Assembly (NCBI GenBank): GCA_020064725.1
Contig: JAGTWJ010000010.1
Coordinates: 248,001 to 312,000, forward strand
Direction of reading: 5' to 3'
Length of the DNA: 64,000 nucleotides
From: Drechslerella dactyloides
Taxonomy: Eukaryota; Ascomycota; Orbiliomycetes; Orbiliales; Orbiliaceae
Positions 1 to 13,400 of the stretch are shown one piece after another. Positions within the stretch are counted from its first letter, which is position 1. Each line of letters begins with the position of its first letter. Made by a program: the position numbers and the translations under genes. The notes under the pieces were generated by a model. It made no database searches and had not been told where the DNA came from. It saw only the letters and a list, made by a program, of their open reading frames with translations.

Positions 1-3000
1 ATCGACAAGGGGAGCTACGACATACATACCTGGCGTCAACCGTGCTGGCGACATGAAGGGCGTACTCACTCACTATCCCAGCCAGGGACTTCTTCTTCCT
101 GCTCTTGTCTCTCCTTACGGAGAGCGACTCCCTTGTCGACTCTATGGCGGTTATTGGGTAAAGTAGATCCTGGCGAACTGGTTTTCCGTTGGCTAAACCC
201 TTCTCCTCTCTTGTCCTGAAGTCCTTTCCCTTTGTTGCTGCCTTTCTTTTCTTCTTTTGAACGTCAAATGCAGTCCCGATCGAGTCCGATGGCGTGCAGC
301 CAACTGGAATCGAGCAGCGACGCAAGTCAAACCCGTGCAGTCAGCAGGTAGTGGTTGGCCGTCGTGGTAATGGTGGTGTCGAACAGGCGTCAGGCTTGCA
401 GCGCGGCTGGCTCGAACGTCCTTTCTGGCCCGAGGCTCTCTTCCACGAGATCGCCTAGCTTTTTGCGAATTAAAACCACCAATCTGCGACCTACGCATGG
501 AGTAGAATATCCGGAAGTCCGATAAACACCACGCGCGATAGTAAATGAGGGAGAGACAGCAAAGAGAGGGAAAAGGACTCTGAGGATTCGATTAGCAAGC
601 AGACATGCAAGCATACCTGCAAGCAAGCAAGCGATCACGCAGGCAAGCAGCGGCCGCAAAGCACACAAGGCACAGATGACCCGCTCTCCCCAAACAAAAC
701 ACCGGAATCAATGTGGTGTGCCAGGGCAAGGCGACAAGGTGCCGCGGGAACGGAAAAAGACGAAAGCGGGGTATTGGTTCCTGAAGACGTGAAACTGGCT
801 TGCAGGTGGAGCTGCGTGCCCCTTAGCGGCATTCGAGAATTTTCCAATAGAGAATTCCTTCGGTCTACGGAGCGCACAGCGGCCTCGATGTCGTGGTCGA
901 GTCACGAAGAACAGCAGACCGATGAGACCGTTCAAACTTGGGCGTGCTTGTTTTGCTCGCCCGCCCGCTCGCTCGCTTGCTACTCGACCCAGCGGCGGTG
1001 CCACTTCGAAATGTGATAGTTTGACTAGCAGCTCACGAGATCGGCTGCGAGTATGGTGGTGACCCCCAGGAGCATGTCGAGGGGAAAAACGGGGGCTCTG
1101 TTTCAGATTCCACGCTAAGAGCCCGAACTGGTTAGCTGGTGCCGGCCAATTAGCGGTGGATGGTGGAGACTTCTTTTGACGTGGTCCAGAAGACTGCTGC
1201 ATCCAGCAGGCCCGTGGCCAGAGCAAAGAGGGAAGCAGCGCTGAGAAATCAGACGCGAGAAATGGATGGAGTCGATTGCCGCCGTTAGTTGTCGCTGATA
1301 AGATAAATCGAGATATGCGAGCCGACTTTTGATGCCCACGCCCACAGATACCCCAAACGAAGGGAAATGAAGGGAGCTCGTTTCCCTGGACTAGGCTGAG
1401 AAGCTTTCACAAAATTTCTTGCACAAATGCATTGATACATACGTAGCATATAATTTTCGTGAGCGCCATGTACTGTGGACAGCCGAATGCGGAAAGGTTG
1501 ATTGCAAGTAGGATCGTAGGCACTTGACCGTGAGTAATAAAATGACCGTCGAATGCCTGCGAGTTATCATTTGACGTCAGATTAAGATTATTGCATCCGC
1601 GGTCCACTCGGGATGCAACTGACCAAACGGTCCTTTTTTCTCCGAATTGAAATGAAAGAAAGAAGAAATAACCTGAATTTTGGCTTTCCTCGGTGACGTC
1701 CCTACCCGCTTCGCCAAAGCATCATGCATAGCCTCAGGGCTGACTTCTGGAAGGCGCCGCCGACTCCGAGAATCAGGCTGCCAGTCATGATGCTGATGCC
1801 GTCGGCTCGACCCTGGCAGGGGATATCCTTTCTACATTAGCAAGCGTATAATATACCCTATGGTGGACGCCGCCGACGTCCCTTCGGGCAATCTAGATCT
1901 CCAGATAGTCAATCTTATCTCGCAGGACGATTCTGGTTGGACCCTTATTGGCGAGCCGCCGATAGTTGTCTCGCTTTTTCGTTTTGCTTGCATCATGGCC
2001 CAGGCTGCGCGCTGCGCATTCGACCAGCTCTAGATGCACGAGCAAGCCACGTTTTGCTGACCATCCTTCCCGGATGCCGCGGACGCCATGTCGACAAGTC
2101 TGGTCAAGCGAGCGAGAAGTGCTGTCCAATTCATCATGTTGAGCCGAGTATCACGACGCCGGCCAATGGTCAAATTGGCATAGCCACCTGCGCTGCGGTC
2201 GAATTTTTTTTCTCCCAATTAGAGACTAGATAGGACTAGTCTATGGGCTAATTTCCTCATCCGCGCAAGGGCTTCTCGTCTACGTCAACTTCGCAGCCCT
2301 GGTGCTGCAGCCTTTCTCCCGATATGGTAATATCGATAACATTATTATTATAATTGAAATGACAGCGCGATGCACGTTATGACTGAGGTGAGCAATAATT
2401 GCTTCCTGGAGCACCGGGTGTTCCGAGAAAACAGCAAAAACACCAGCGCGGCGTGACGCCACCGGCCAAGCTAACTTTCTGTCAGTCGGACTGCGGCGAA
2501 GAAAACCCGCCGCACATGTCGCGTGGTGTTTGTCGTTTTTTCCCGACAGGGAGATTTTGTCTGGTGCGGTGTTTTTGCGTCGTCGTGGAGCAAACCCGGT
2601 CCTGTCAAAGACATGTTTTGTTGCCCCTTCGCAGGCTAATCGTCATTGTGCAGCGAGAGCCGTCGACCTGTATGTATGTCTCTGAGGTGCATCCTCGCCG
2701 ACCGGAAGGGGAATGGTTCGATTGGAGCAAAGGGGAGAGCGAGCTGGGTGCCTCTGGTGCAAGTGCCCTTGCCGGCCATGTATGCACGACCAAGTGAGAC
2801 CCTCACATGGACGCGGGATCTCAAGGCCGCACAGGAGTGGGCAGATCACTCGTCGTATTGTCCAAAAGCGAGTTCGTTCGTTACCCAGCAGAGCGGGGAC
2901 CGGATTGTCAAAAATACCACAATATCTCGTGGGTGTGTCGTGCTGCGGAGCGAGAGGGCGCCCCAGCTGGCGAGACTAGGCCTGCACGAGCAATGACAGG

Positions 3001-4555
3001 CACTAGAACCTTTCTCCCCCCTCGGTGCCGGTCCTTTCATTTGATGTTTCTTTTTTTTCTCACTCCCCTCGCATGTCCCAGCCTGGGTGCATGGCTGCAT
3101 GCCAGCCATGATGCACATTGGATTGATTGGATTGTCGCCAAAAACTTTAGTTTGCGCAGACTCAAATCACCTTTGAATGTAATGTACTCCGTACATAGAG
3201 TCTCAATTCGGGTTCCTTGTGGCATGCACACGCACAGCAGCTGAGCCAACATGCTCCTCGCCGATTACCTCATTGGACCGCAGAGCTAGGCTGTTGCATG
3301 TTGGTGATCTGTTGGTAAACCTGAAGGGAGCTCGATTGAACTATAAGTCAGCCGTGACATCCCCAATTCGGGAGTTATTTTCTGTCGTCCACCAGCAGAC
3401 AAAGATAGATCAGACAAGACAGGAACCTGGGGTATTAAAACACCTCTGATATTACTCTGGATTTCGGCAGCCATAAAAAGCAACAGAACGCAGCAATCGG
3501 ACTCTGCACTCCGGCCCGGATCGGACTTCCCTTCTCCCTCTACGAAACCCGGAGATACCCAACCCAGCAACGGGCGGACGAAATTTGACAAGGACATAAG
3601 AAAGAGACATATTGCTATTAGAAAGAAAGAAAAGCAAAAGTTGCAAATTCCAGTTATAAGAAAGAGAAACAGACTTACGTACAGACACAACTGGACCTTG
3701 TTTTTTTCTTCTTAATTCTCGCACGCCGGGGTAGAGGATTCCAATTCGTCCTCGGGTCTGGAACAGGAGAACCCGGTACCTGCAGCAGAGTGCACACGAC
3801 GACCACGACGACGCGGCGGAAGAGTTCCTGTCAAATCGCTTGCTTACTTGCTTAATTGCTTGCGTCAGAAATTTGCAGGACAACTGTTCTGTGTGAGACA
3901 TTGAAGTTGTCTTTGGATGCCCTGGAGGAGCCCGACTTTTGGAGAAATCTGCAAGCCCGTTGCTGCCGGTGTGTCGACATTTGCATCCGGCGTGCAGGTA
4001 ATTGCGATACTGCCGCATCCTATATCCGGCTCGATATTGCATATATATTGTACCGCCAGGGTTGCTACCCCGAGCGCTGGATCCAGATATACTATAGAGC
4101 ATACACATCAGCAGATAGCTCTCGCTTGGGTTAAACAGCTGCATATTCCGCCATCCAACGACGGGTGGAGGCAAAGGCAAGGCAAGAAGAGGAGAACGAA
4201 TTGGAAACGTACAAAACTTGAGACGGTGTTATAATTGGGGGTTTGTCGCCGAGGAGCACCTTGCCCCGGACCGCATTGCATACTGCTGCTGGGAAGAGGG
4301 AGCGCTGAAGCAGGCAACCTTGCAACAAGCAGGCCAGGCAACTAGGCAAGAAAGCGAGCAGGCAAGTAAGCTTTGGTCGAGAGGCATACGCTTGGACGGT
4401 TGCTTCTGGTTAGGAGGTCTGCAGATTGGATTTGGGGGAACAGTCGACGTTGTTGGCTGTCCGTCATCCATCTACACCAGTCAGCAGGTTGTTCTGGAGG
4501 CTTGGGTTGGTGAGGAGAAGCACGAGAGAGCTATTCAACTTGCAGGGGCAGATTT
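1..4555. other. Gene-poor stretch, no supported gene
   Basis: I see no convincing gene here. Open frames occur on both strands, the longest being a 242-codon minus-strand frame at 3452-4180, but their translations are rich in Ser, Arg and Cys, show no domain and have no consistent exon-intron signals. Local features are short imperfect runs of GCAAGCAG-like units near 600-650 and 4310-4370. The stretch may hold untranslated or regulatory sequence. Confidence 0.5.
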
Positions 4556-4563
4556 TATATAAA
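4556..4563 (+). promoter_or_regulatory. TATA-like box upstream of the small ORF at 4762
   Basis: TATATAAA lies about 200 bases before the ATG at 4762, followed by a C-rich, A-containing leader typical of fungal 5' UTRs. This is the main reason to take the following small ORF seriously. Confidence 0.35.
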
Positions 4564-4761
4564 CGCCAGCTGCTAGCTGCCAGCAGCAGCGCCGACTTCG
4601 ACTGCATTCCAACACATCACCATCAACGTTTCTCCAGCTTCGGTCAGGATAGGTTCTCGGATTCACCGTGAGGGAATTACGACCATCAGCTCTCAAGCTC
4701 CGACTTGCTTCGATCTCACTTCCGATCTTACTCACGGTCACACTCTGTCCGTCTGTCCAAC

Positions 4762-5082
4762 ATGCTGTCCTTCGATGAGCTAGCAGGCACACTGCGAACA
4801 ACCAAGGACCGCGTCCTTCAGGGCGTTGCCCGCTCTCCAGGTGGTGAGTCCCCATCTCCCGACACCGAGGGGACCGGCGGCACAAGTTCCTCGACTGAAG
4901 CGTCGGCAGGAGCGACAACTAACACGGAGTCGCGCGCTACAGAAGACCCTCAAGGCTCCAATACTTCGTCCACGCAGTCGAACGTGCCGCGGCAGTCTGG
5001 CACAGCCAGCCAAGGATCGATGCTGCCATCCAGCCGCCGGGATATGGGCAAAGGCGGTCGCGAGGACGAGAACGCCTCGTAG
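4762..5082 (+). CDS. Doubtful small low-complexity hypothetical protein (106 aa)
   Basis: This is an uninterrupted frame from the ATG at 4762 to a TAG at 5080-5082. The N-terminus (about residues 1-22) could form a short helix. The rest is Ser/Thr/Gly/Glu-rich, probably disordered, and ends with a charged Arg/Lys/Asp/Glu tail. No domain was recognised. It is supported by an upstream TATA-like element and a pyrimidine-rich leader, and by Ser/Thr/Gly composition like many small fungal stress proteins. It could be a chance frame in a GC-rich leader. Confidence 0.35.
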   Translation: MLSFDELAGTLRTTKDRVLQGVARSPGGESPSPDTEGTGGTSSSTEASAGATTNTESRATEDPQGSNTSSTQSNVPRQSGTASQGSMLPSSRRDMGKGGREDENAS

Positions 5083-8000
5083 ACGGTCGACTTTTGCATC
5101 ATTTCATAGTGGTGGTACTACGGGTCTTACAATCCTGATTTCGAATGTTTCGCTTTTTTCCTCGCTGCAACCTGTCATTTCGATTTCTCTCTACACACAA
5201 GAACAGAAGACTATGCGTCCCACTTCATAAGATTCACCAACCATTCGGATCAACCTACGGCATCTAAATTTCTCTGGATCTTCTTGCTTCATTCGTCGCC
5301 AACCTGGCAGTCTGCCTGGTCTTCCGTGTCTCGTTCGCTGAAAATTCGCCTTGCCAGCACCTCCGTTCCGCAAAGTCGACAATCCAACTCTTCAAGCTGT
5401 GGAAAGTTCCCGTCAACTAGCCAGCTGACTCCACCATCCACCCTGGCATCTGGCGGTCTCACGAACGAGGAAGGCTCGAGTTCATCAAGGTATTCAGTCC
5501 GAGAGGGAAGAATGCCACCACAAAACTCTATAGTCTGCCTAGAAGCGTGGGGAGGAAACTTCCCGATGTGTACGACCGCAAGACATGGCACTATGCAATA
5601 CTCTGTGAACTGAAGTTAAGAGACGGCTTGCACCGGAAAATATCAAGAAAAAGCATTGAGGATCTTACACAAGATGCCGAGCTCCGGGCCGCCGGGTGGA
5701 AACACTATCCACGCATTTGCATATATCACATATTACACATGACACGCATACAACAACAGCAGCAACTTTCTTAGTTAATCCCGATCATTACAACTTCTGA
5801 GGCGCGTTTCATATTCCATCTATACAGCACTGCAACTCCGACTATCCTTGACTTCATTACCAGCATTACTATCTCCGCAATCTGGTTTCCCCGCAAAAAT
5901 GCCAGTACATATTATATATTTTTTCTTGTAAATGCGTTGTGCGCGCGTCTTCTTTTTAATAACCCTTTCCTTTGAAATGATTGCGATTAAGAAAATTTCT
6001 CTCTTACACTACTCCCTTTTGTCTTTTTCTTTACTTCTCATTATTTACGATTGAATGATCAGATTGGAAAGTCCACCCATGCGTGGCGAGAGCGCAGCGC
6101 GTGAATAGGGTGGTAAGATGGATTATCTGCTCGAGTTATTTTTGAAATTCTGAGAATATGGCGTTTGGAGTCCTTGCATATATACAACCAACCATTGCTT
6201 GAGTTTACCGAGAGCATATTATATTGAGACTGCGCATATATTGGACGTTTCTTCTTTCCGTTGTGATTTGCTGGGTAAGGCGCGGCAGTCGGGCATGCAT
6301 GCGAGGCAGCTTATTTCATTTTATCAAACTTACCAACTTTCCTTCTTTCCCTCTTTTTTGTTCTTCCCTTTTCAGCGTCTCGTCCTCCTCCGATTTATTT
6401 CTTCTTTTCGACTTCAGTATATGCATCTCATCAAAGACGGTTTGGCTGGTTTCCTGCGGGTATATATTTCTTTTTTGCTCCTTCATTGTAATGCCAATAT
6501 TGCATGCATGCATGCACGCAAATCACGAAGTGACGAATAAACTACTACATGAGTCGACTTGCAACCGACACTAGCCATCAGAAGACTAGATGCTGTTACC
6601 CCAAACATCGGCTTTCCGGGTTTCGCATTGATTCTCCCATGCGTGCAGGATGCCGAAACGCCATGTGTGGATGTACATACGAATAATCTGTATGTATGCA
6701 TGGCCTGATTAAGACCCTAATCAAACTGCTCTTCCCTATATTACGGACGGCCGGCGGTCTCAATAATACCGTTACGCTATTGCTTTGCAGCATGCCCTGA
6801 TATGATATGCCATATATATCCTGTTTTATGACAACTGACTTTGACTTACCAGCAATAGTTACACGCAGCGCACGGGCAGCTGCGCAATTTGTGTTGCTGA
6901 CAAATGATGTAACAAGGCCAATTGATCAAAATCGTTACGTACGAAGTGCAAACTGGAAGGTCGCAAGGCAAACGGCTGCGCTGACACGTAGTATGTAGTG
7001 TAGTGTCGTTAAATGGACGACGGGCGTCCGAGGCGAACTCTAACGTCGAAAGGGTATAGCTGGCATTCTGGCCGGTTGTACGTGCACTGATAGTCCGTGA
7101 CTAGTGGACTGCGGCTGGGAGGAGAAAGTGTGCCAGCAGGCGTGGGGGACCGGTTGTGCGTCGACCGGATCTCGACCGGCTGCCGAGATGCTTGGAATCG
7201 GTAAATTCTGGTAGCAGCGAGTTTACGGGTAATGTCAATTGTTTAAAATACGATGACGACTTTCATGGAGTCAAAGACATTGTCCAGTATTCCGGAAAGA
7301 CAACCGATACCTTTGGCTGGCTTTGGTACGAATTCAGGCAAATACTCTCGTGTCTGGAAGGCAAAGTGGGGCCACAGCCGGTCGCTGTACCTTACTAGTG
7401 GGACGGAATCCTACATTTTCGGATGTTTCTTCTCTGGTACGAGATCGAGATTGAGCTTGAATGAAGATTCTAGTTGCAGTTGAATGAATCGATGATTAAT
7501 TGATTGAACACGCCGAATCGCAGTCGAACATCGATACGACATGCGTGTCTCTCGGGAATATGCTGCCGTTGTGGCCGTGAGAGCTCGTGCTGCCGTTGGG
7601 CCGGCTGAGTCTTTCCGAAGTGGCTGCTGGCTGTCTTGCAAATTTTCCGCTGACGCTCGAGCAGCGGTTGCGATAGCCAAGCCTGAGGTACGAGCGTTTG
7701 CATCCATTCCACGCATCCAAAACTTTTTCAACCACTCGTGCAAGTCACATTTTGTTTTTTGGTTTTTTGAGGCGGCCGCAGCAGCAGCAGCACAGCTCCA
7801 ATATAGCAAGGCGGGACGGATGACTGCGAAGACATTCATGCACGTTCGTTAGCCGGTCCTTAGCTGTGAGTTGATATTGATCGCTTAGCTAGAGAGCTCG
7901 CTGGTTGAGCGGGCTTGAGGTGCAGAGATGTAAGTATGGCGCGGCGGCGTTGCATTGCAGGACGTCGTAATTGGTGGATGGTGTGCAGGACACCATGGCT

Positions 8001-10427
8001 GAGTGCTCGCTCTCGTCTGGTTATCAGCTAATCATCGTGCATGCGCATGCATCACTGCGAAGAAATTTTCGTTCTCGTGCCCGTCTGGACATGCGTATGA
8101 ACGACGTACATAGATGGAGTATGTACTTCTTACTTACATACATCAGGAAGTAAGTAAGTGCGTATGTGTATGTATGTCTTGACTTGCGGATAAGGACTTG
8201 TGGACGTCGGGGACGCCTGCAGCAGCCTTGTCTTCCCTGTGAAAGTGTCTTAGAAAATTCAGTTTGTGCGAGTTCATGAACGCACTTTGGCCTCTGCCTC
8301 TTGGAAGAGGGCGAAAGATGCGCTGGTGGGCTGCAACTGCAACTGGAAGGCGGGTCCGGGCACAGACAGGGCGATGGCAAGGGTTTCGTTCGGAATCCAC
8401 TTCGGCCCGGCATATTATCGTCAAAAGGGATTCCAAGTTCCCATCGTCTGCCCAGGACAGGCCAAGATGGCCAATCAGCAACCGCCGAAAGGGGCAGACA
8501 ATCAATTCCAAGCTGGCAAGGGGCCGCCTTCCCGCTGTCTCTGTCTGGCAAGGTTCGACGAGCTTGAAGGCGATCGTGACGGTGCTGGGCTGGCTGGCTG
8601 GCTAGCTTGAGCGAGCCGGTGCCGGTTATGGTTCCAGGCACGCAAGCGAGAATATGCAGCATGCTGATTAAATCAGAAGCTGGCCGCCTCGTTCACAGCA
8701 ACGAGCACTTCGTAATACTGGAGAATGGAGTCGTGGCGGGACGGCAGAACGACGGACAAGGGCGAGGATACGAGGGCCAGGCCGGAGCGAGGCCGGGCGT
8801 CCTCGGGGCGATCTCGTCGGTGCTTCGCGTGCCGTGTCCAAGTCCGAGATAGGTCTGCTATCTCGATATCGTGATATCAAGTGTCCGAGCTGCAGCTGTC
8901 AAAGCGAGTTGTCATTAGTTAATATCGAGGGTCTGTGAGCGATATCAGAGGATTTATCACATTCCATTCATTCCAATGGCAGTAATGGTTATCGTGCCGA
9001 GGGGGTCTCGAATTCGTGCATGCATGGCATCCCGTCAGGCACATTCGTGCGAGCGGCCGTCTACAGGCGCCATCCTGACATCTGATCCCGGCTGGCGGCT
9101 GTGATTGGAGGCTTTCTCGATGACAGCTCGGTGCTTGCTAACCGGGCGGCCTGTCATTATAGACTGCTGACTGCGATATCGAATTGACAGGAAGGGGAAT
9201 AGTGGAGAAGAGTGCTTTCGCGCCTGCTCTTGTTGGACCAGCCGCGGGAGGGTGATGTCGACATCGATCAGGAAGTCCAATTCGCTCAATTGCAATTGCA
9301 ACTGGCATTCCAACCTCCATAACCACCATCACCACCTCCACCCTCACAACCTCCTCTTCCGCTTGATAAGCAGCTCGCGAGCGACCTGAAAATTCCTCGC
9401 GTCAAGAGCGTTCGCGAGTGGGGGCCTTTCTCCTCAATTGGCATTTTTCAGGCCTCCAAGTGGACACCGTGCGTAGTCTGGTATGTGCATATGCAGCTGT
9501 GCACTCGTAGAATGGAGGAGCAGTGCTGACATCTACCCAGACCCGGGCCCAGAAATACGCCGCCGCCGCCGTCGCCGCAACTCGGCGGAGAAAAAGAAAA
9601 ACAGGCCGCCGCCCAACCAATTTTCGATCTCAGGAACACCACTGGCTTCTGATCAAGAGTTTTTGTCTCCATCGCCGGCGTTTTTAGCATCATCAGGGCC
9701 GATTCTCTGCTGCCGCGACGGAGCTGCGACGCTGCCGACCGACGGCCTGCAGCTCGCCCGCTAAGTGGCTTCTCTCGCTCGCTCGCCCGGCTTCTATCGA
9801 CTTCGATCACCTGCTTTCTCGGCTCCTGCTCCGGCGGGTCACATTATCGCTCCTCGACCAGTCACGTTCGCTGTTCCAGCACTCCTTTCTGAAACTGAAC
9901 AGCTGCGTCGGTGCTGTCGCTGCAGGATCGGTCTTCCTGTTCATATCCTTTGGGACGGCCAACCTGTCATCTTGTCGCCGTCGCAGTCGTTGTCGTTCGC
10001 CCCCCGTCGGTTTTCGCTAGCCTGCTCTGGATAGCCCCGTCTCGATCGCATACCTCCAATTCCGCGATCTTTACTAGCACATATATACTTATATATACTC
10101 ATACATAAGTGAGTGCTCACTGCTAACAGCCGTCGTCATGCATGAGACTATTCAATACGCCCGTCGGCTGTTGTGCTAGCCCTACATACGTCGTGTTCTC
10201 GCCCGCCCACCCTGAGTGCGTGGCTTGTCCAGGGTCTCTTGTTGAGCAAGGCATGCTGACGTTAACCCTCCGCTAGGTTTCCTGATATCGGAACTTCAAA
10301 CTCTCCCGCGTCCGACATCATCCGGTGCATCATACAACTCTGAGAAAGATCCCCCTTTATCCTCGTATCCTCGAATCGAGACGACGCTCAAACGCCCAAC
10401 ATCGCGTAGTCGCGATACCCCTCAAGC
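5083..10427. other. Long intergenic region and putative 5' leader of the mga2-like gene
   Basis: No supported gene lies in this 5.3 kb. Frames up to 212 codons (8024-8662, minus) read as low-complexity Ser/Pro/Arg text with no domain. The last 0.9 kb is pyrimidine-rich and may be the 5' UTR of the following gene. A possible 5'-UTR intron runs from GTGAGT at 10109 to a CTAG acceptor ending at 10276 (168 nt). Several ATG triplets there would create upstream ORFs if transcribed. An imperfect inverted repeat of (CTTA)n/(TAAG)n type sits near 8130-8160. Confidence 0.4.
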
Positions 10428-13400
10428 ATGAAATCGGAGCCGCCGCACACGACTGACGGTAGGGACTTCAATTTTGCCGATTATACAACCCAGGACGACT
10501 TGCTGCAATCGTTTGGAGGCGACAATCATAATGCTGCCGCTGCTTCGGTGAACCCGTCGGACTCGTCCTACCTGCTGGGCCTCGATAACGACTATCTCCT
10601 TGCGCCGTTCGACTCTGGCAACGATATCTTCGCCTTCCGGGGTGCCGCTGGTGCGTTGACGACGCGAGTTAAACAGAATGAGGGTGTGCCGGCTAATTGG
10701 ACCTCTGCAGGATCGCCATCACCGCCGGAATCGCAAGAACAATCGCCCAAGTCGATCAACACTTCTCCCAACTCTTCCGAATCTTCCCCACCACAGATTC
10801 CCGGCGGCAAGGGACTCGACAGCCTGACGATGATGACCGACGGCGAAGATGATTTCCCCATGCTGGACGGAGCTGGAGACACCGTAACCTTCTCTCTTTC
10901 TTCGTCGAATGGATTCTTTGGGAGTAATTTTACCCCGCTGGTGCCCGCCCCGACTCATCTGTCGGCGCCGCTCGGTGGACTCGACAAAATGTCCGTCGAC
11001 GATACGGCCAAATTCTTCGATTTCGAAAGCGCTGCCAGCTCGCCTTTAGCCGTGAAGATCGAAAGTGGCAGCAGCAACGGAAGCCAACGTCAATCCAGTA
11101 TGCCTAGGTTCCTACCAGATAGCACGATGATCAGTAATACTCTCAATCCCCAACTCAGCTTCTCGACGCCTCCTTACTCGACAAACCGCAAGAAGAGACG
11201 CTCTGAGGCTCCCACGTTATCGCCGAATTCCACTGACGCCCTCGCCACCTTCACATTCGATACCAACAGCCATCCGTCTCCCGCCAGCTCTGCCGCCAAT
11301 GGAGTCCATCATCGAAGAGCGAAGAGACAGAATTCGACTAGTACATCTGGCGAGGAAGAGGCCACGTTCATGAGATCTGCTGGCTTCCATCCGGCCAAGG
11401 CGTTCGGATTTGGTGGCTGGAGTCCCGTTTCATTTTCCGGTACATCGCCGATGGCAAATCTGCTCGGATATGTTCCTACTCCCAACACAAACAACGGCGA
11501 CATCTCCTACACACTGACACTGAGAGGAGACCAACCCGGTGGCCGTATTAATGAGAAGTCGAGAGTAGAGACACAGATCAGGGTCAACCTGAACCTATCC
11601 CCGCTGCCTCCTGGAGTATCAAAGCTGCATCTTCCGACTCATACAATATCAAAACCGAAGTTGCTGTCGAAACCACCCCATCAGAAGAACCCCGATACCC
11701 TGGAGTTGTACACGAGTTTGATCTGTGCATCTGCGGTCGAAGGGAACCCGGAACTGTTGCAGAAAGTATTACGCCGGGCAATCGATGATCCGTTGCAGGA
11801 GCGTGTGTTTGGTGCGAAAGGCAGCAGCGATGATTCCAAAGAACCCACCGACGTCGACAAGCCGCTTAACGGCGGGGAGGTGCGCATCTGCACCGGCTGC
11901 ATCACGAGGGAACGGAAGCGTGCTGCACGCAAGAAGATAAAGAAGGTCGAAGAGGAGGAGTCGTGGGCACGTGACGAGAACAAACGGATCATTGTCTTCA
12001 ACTGTTCGGAGATATTAGAGTGGGGTCCACCGGAGGCACAGCGGAAGGCGGAGATGGAGGCCAACGATGGCGAAGTTCTGTCGGTGCTAGACGGCAATGC
12101 GGAAATTTGGCTGCCGATGCGGATAGCGTGCTATTGCAGACATCAAAGCGAGAAGACCGGCTTTCGGTGGGTACATCTGTCCAACTATACTACAGACAGC
12201 ACTAATAACTATCAATAGGATTATTCTCACGATCAAGGACCAGAACGACAATTTGGTCGCGCAGAATATCACACCTCCAATCCTTATCACTGACGATCAC
12301 AAGACCAATGCCCCGTCGCAGCCGGCCCCACAGCAACCTGTTACGCACGTAACATCCAAGGGCGCGACATCACCGCCGATAGTCCCATCCGGCCCTGTGC
12401 CCGTGGCCCCAGCTCCTCCCGGCAATGCGCTCCCATACTCTGCCTCGGAAACAAATCTGCTCTCCATGGACCGGGTGGATCGGACGGCGGTGAAGACAAG
12501 CAGGGGCGGCCACTCCCGGCAAAACTCGCGGCAGTCGTCCGTCGGGATGCAGTCGCCCCCGCCTCCACCATATATGGCGACTGCTGGCCCGTCGGCGAAG
12601 AAGAGGAAGGCTAATCCATCCTCGAAGGCGAGAAGCGAGTTGACGATGACCAAGATTGACACTTCCGCTTCTGCGTCTGCTGGACCGCCGTCCGCGCCGC
12701 CGTTCACCGGGCAGCCGTTTACGCCGTCGGCGCAGAACGTACCGATGACAGGTGTGTTTGAGCAACCGCAGAATCCGTTTGCGCCATCGACACCTCACGA
12801 GAATGGACCTGCACCAAATTACTTTGGCTTTCACAACCGCAACCAGAGTATCGATAGCCTGGGTGGCCTACAAATATTCTCGGCGCCAACCTCCGCGCAG
12901 GCATCGCGTGTGCCATCCCGTGTCGCCAGCCCCGTCCAGCAGTTCAGTGTACCGCAGAACCCGCGACCTGTGTTCACACCTGCGCAGTTCGCGCAGGTTC
13001 AATCTCAGCTGCTAAATGTTGCCAATGGGCAACTTTCGCAGGCACTCATCCCCTTCGACATCACGCGTATAGTGCCAACCGAAGGGCCTTGCCAGGGAGG
13101 CATTGAGGTGACAATTTTGGGCAGCGGATTCCAGCGCTCGCACACAGTGTATTTTGGCGAGCGCCAGGCCCCGCGGACCGAATACTGGAGCGACACGACG
13201 ATCGTTTGTTTGCTGCCACCGTCAAGCAAACCTGGTAGCGTGCCCGTGGTGATGAGGTACGCGGCGCAGCCTGCGATGACGCTTCCCGGTCGGGCTGGAC
13301 GTTTCATGTACACGGATGACACAGAGCAGAAGATGCTGGCGCTGGCGCTGCAGGTGATTAATGCGAAGTGGAGCGGCAAGATCGAGCCGCCCAAAGACAT

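Noticed and set aside
3452..4180. A 242-codon minus-strand frame
   Set aside because: Low-complexity Ser/Arg/Cys-rich text with no domain, no promoter-like context and no splice partner.
8024..8662. A 212-codon minus-strand frame
   Set aside because: It runs through simple repeats (TATG/TACA units), is Pro/Ser/Arg-rich and shows no protein-like conservation pattern.
12116..12260. Treating the mga2 locus as two genes (one ending at 12218, another starting at 12253)
   Set aside because: A 52-nt intron with GTGGGT donor, CTAAT branch and AATAG acceptor joins the frames exactly and restores a continuous Mga2-like domain.
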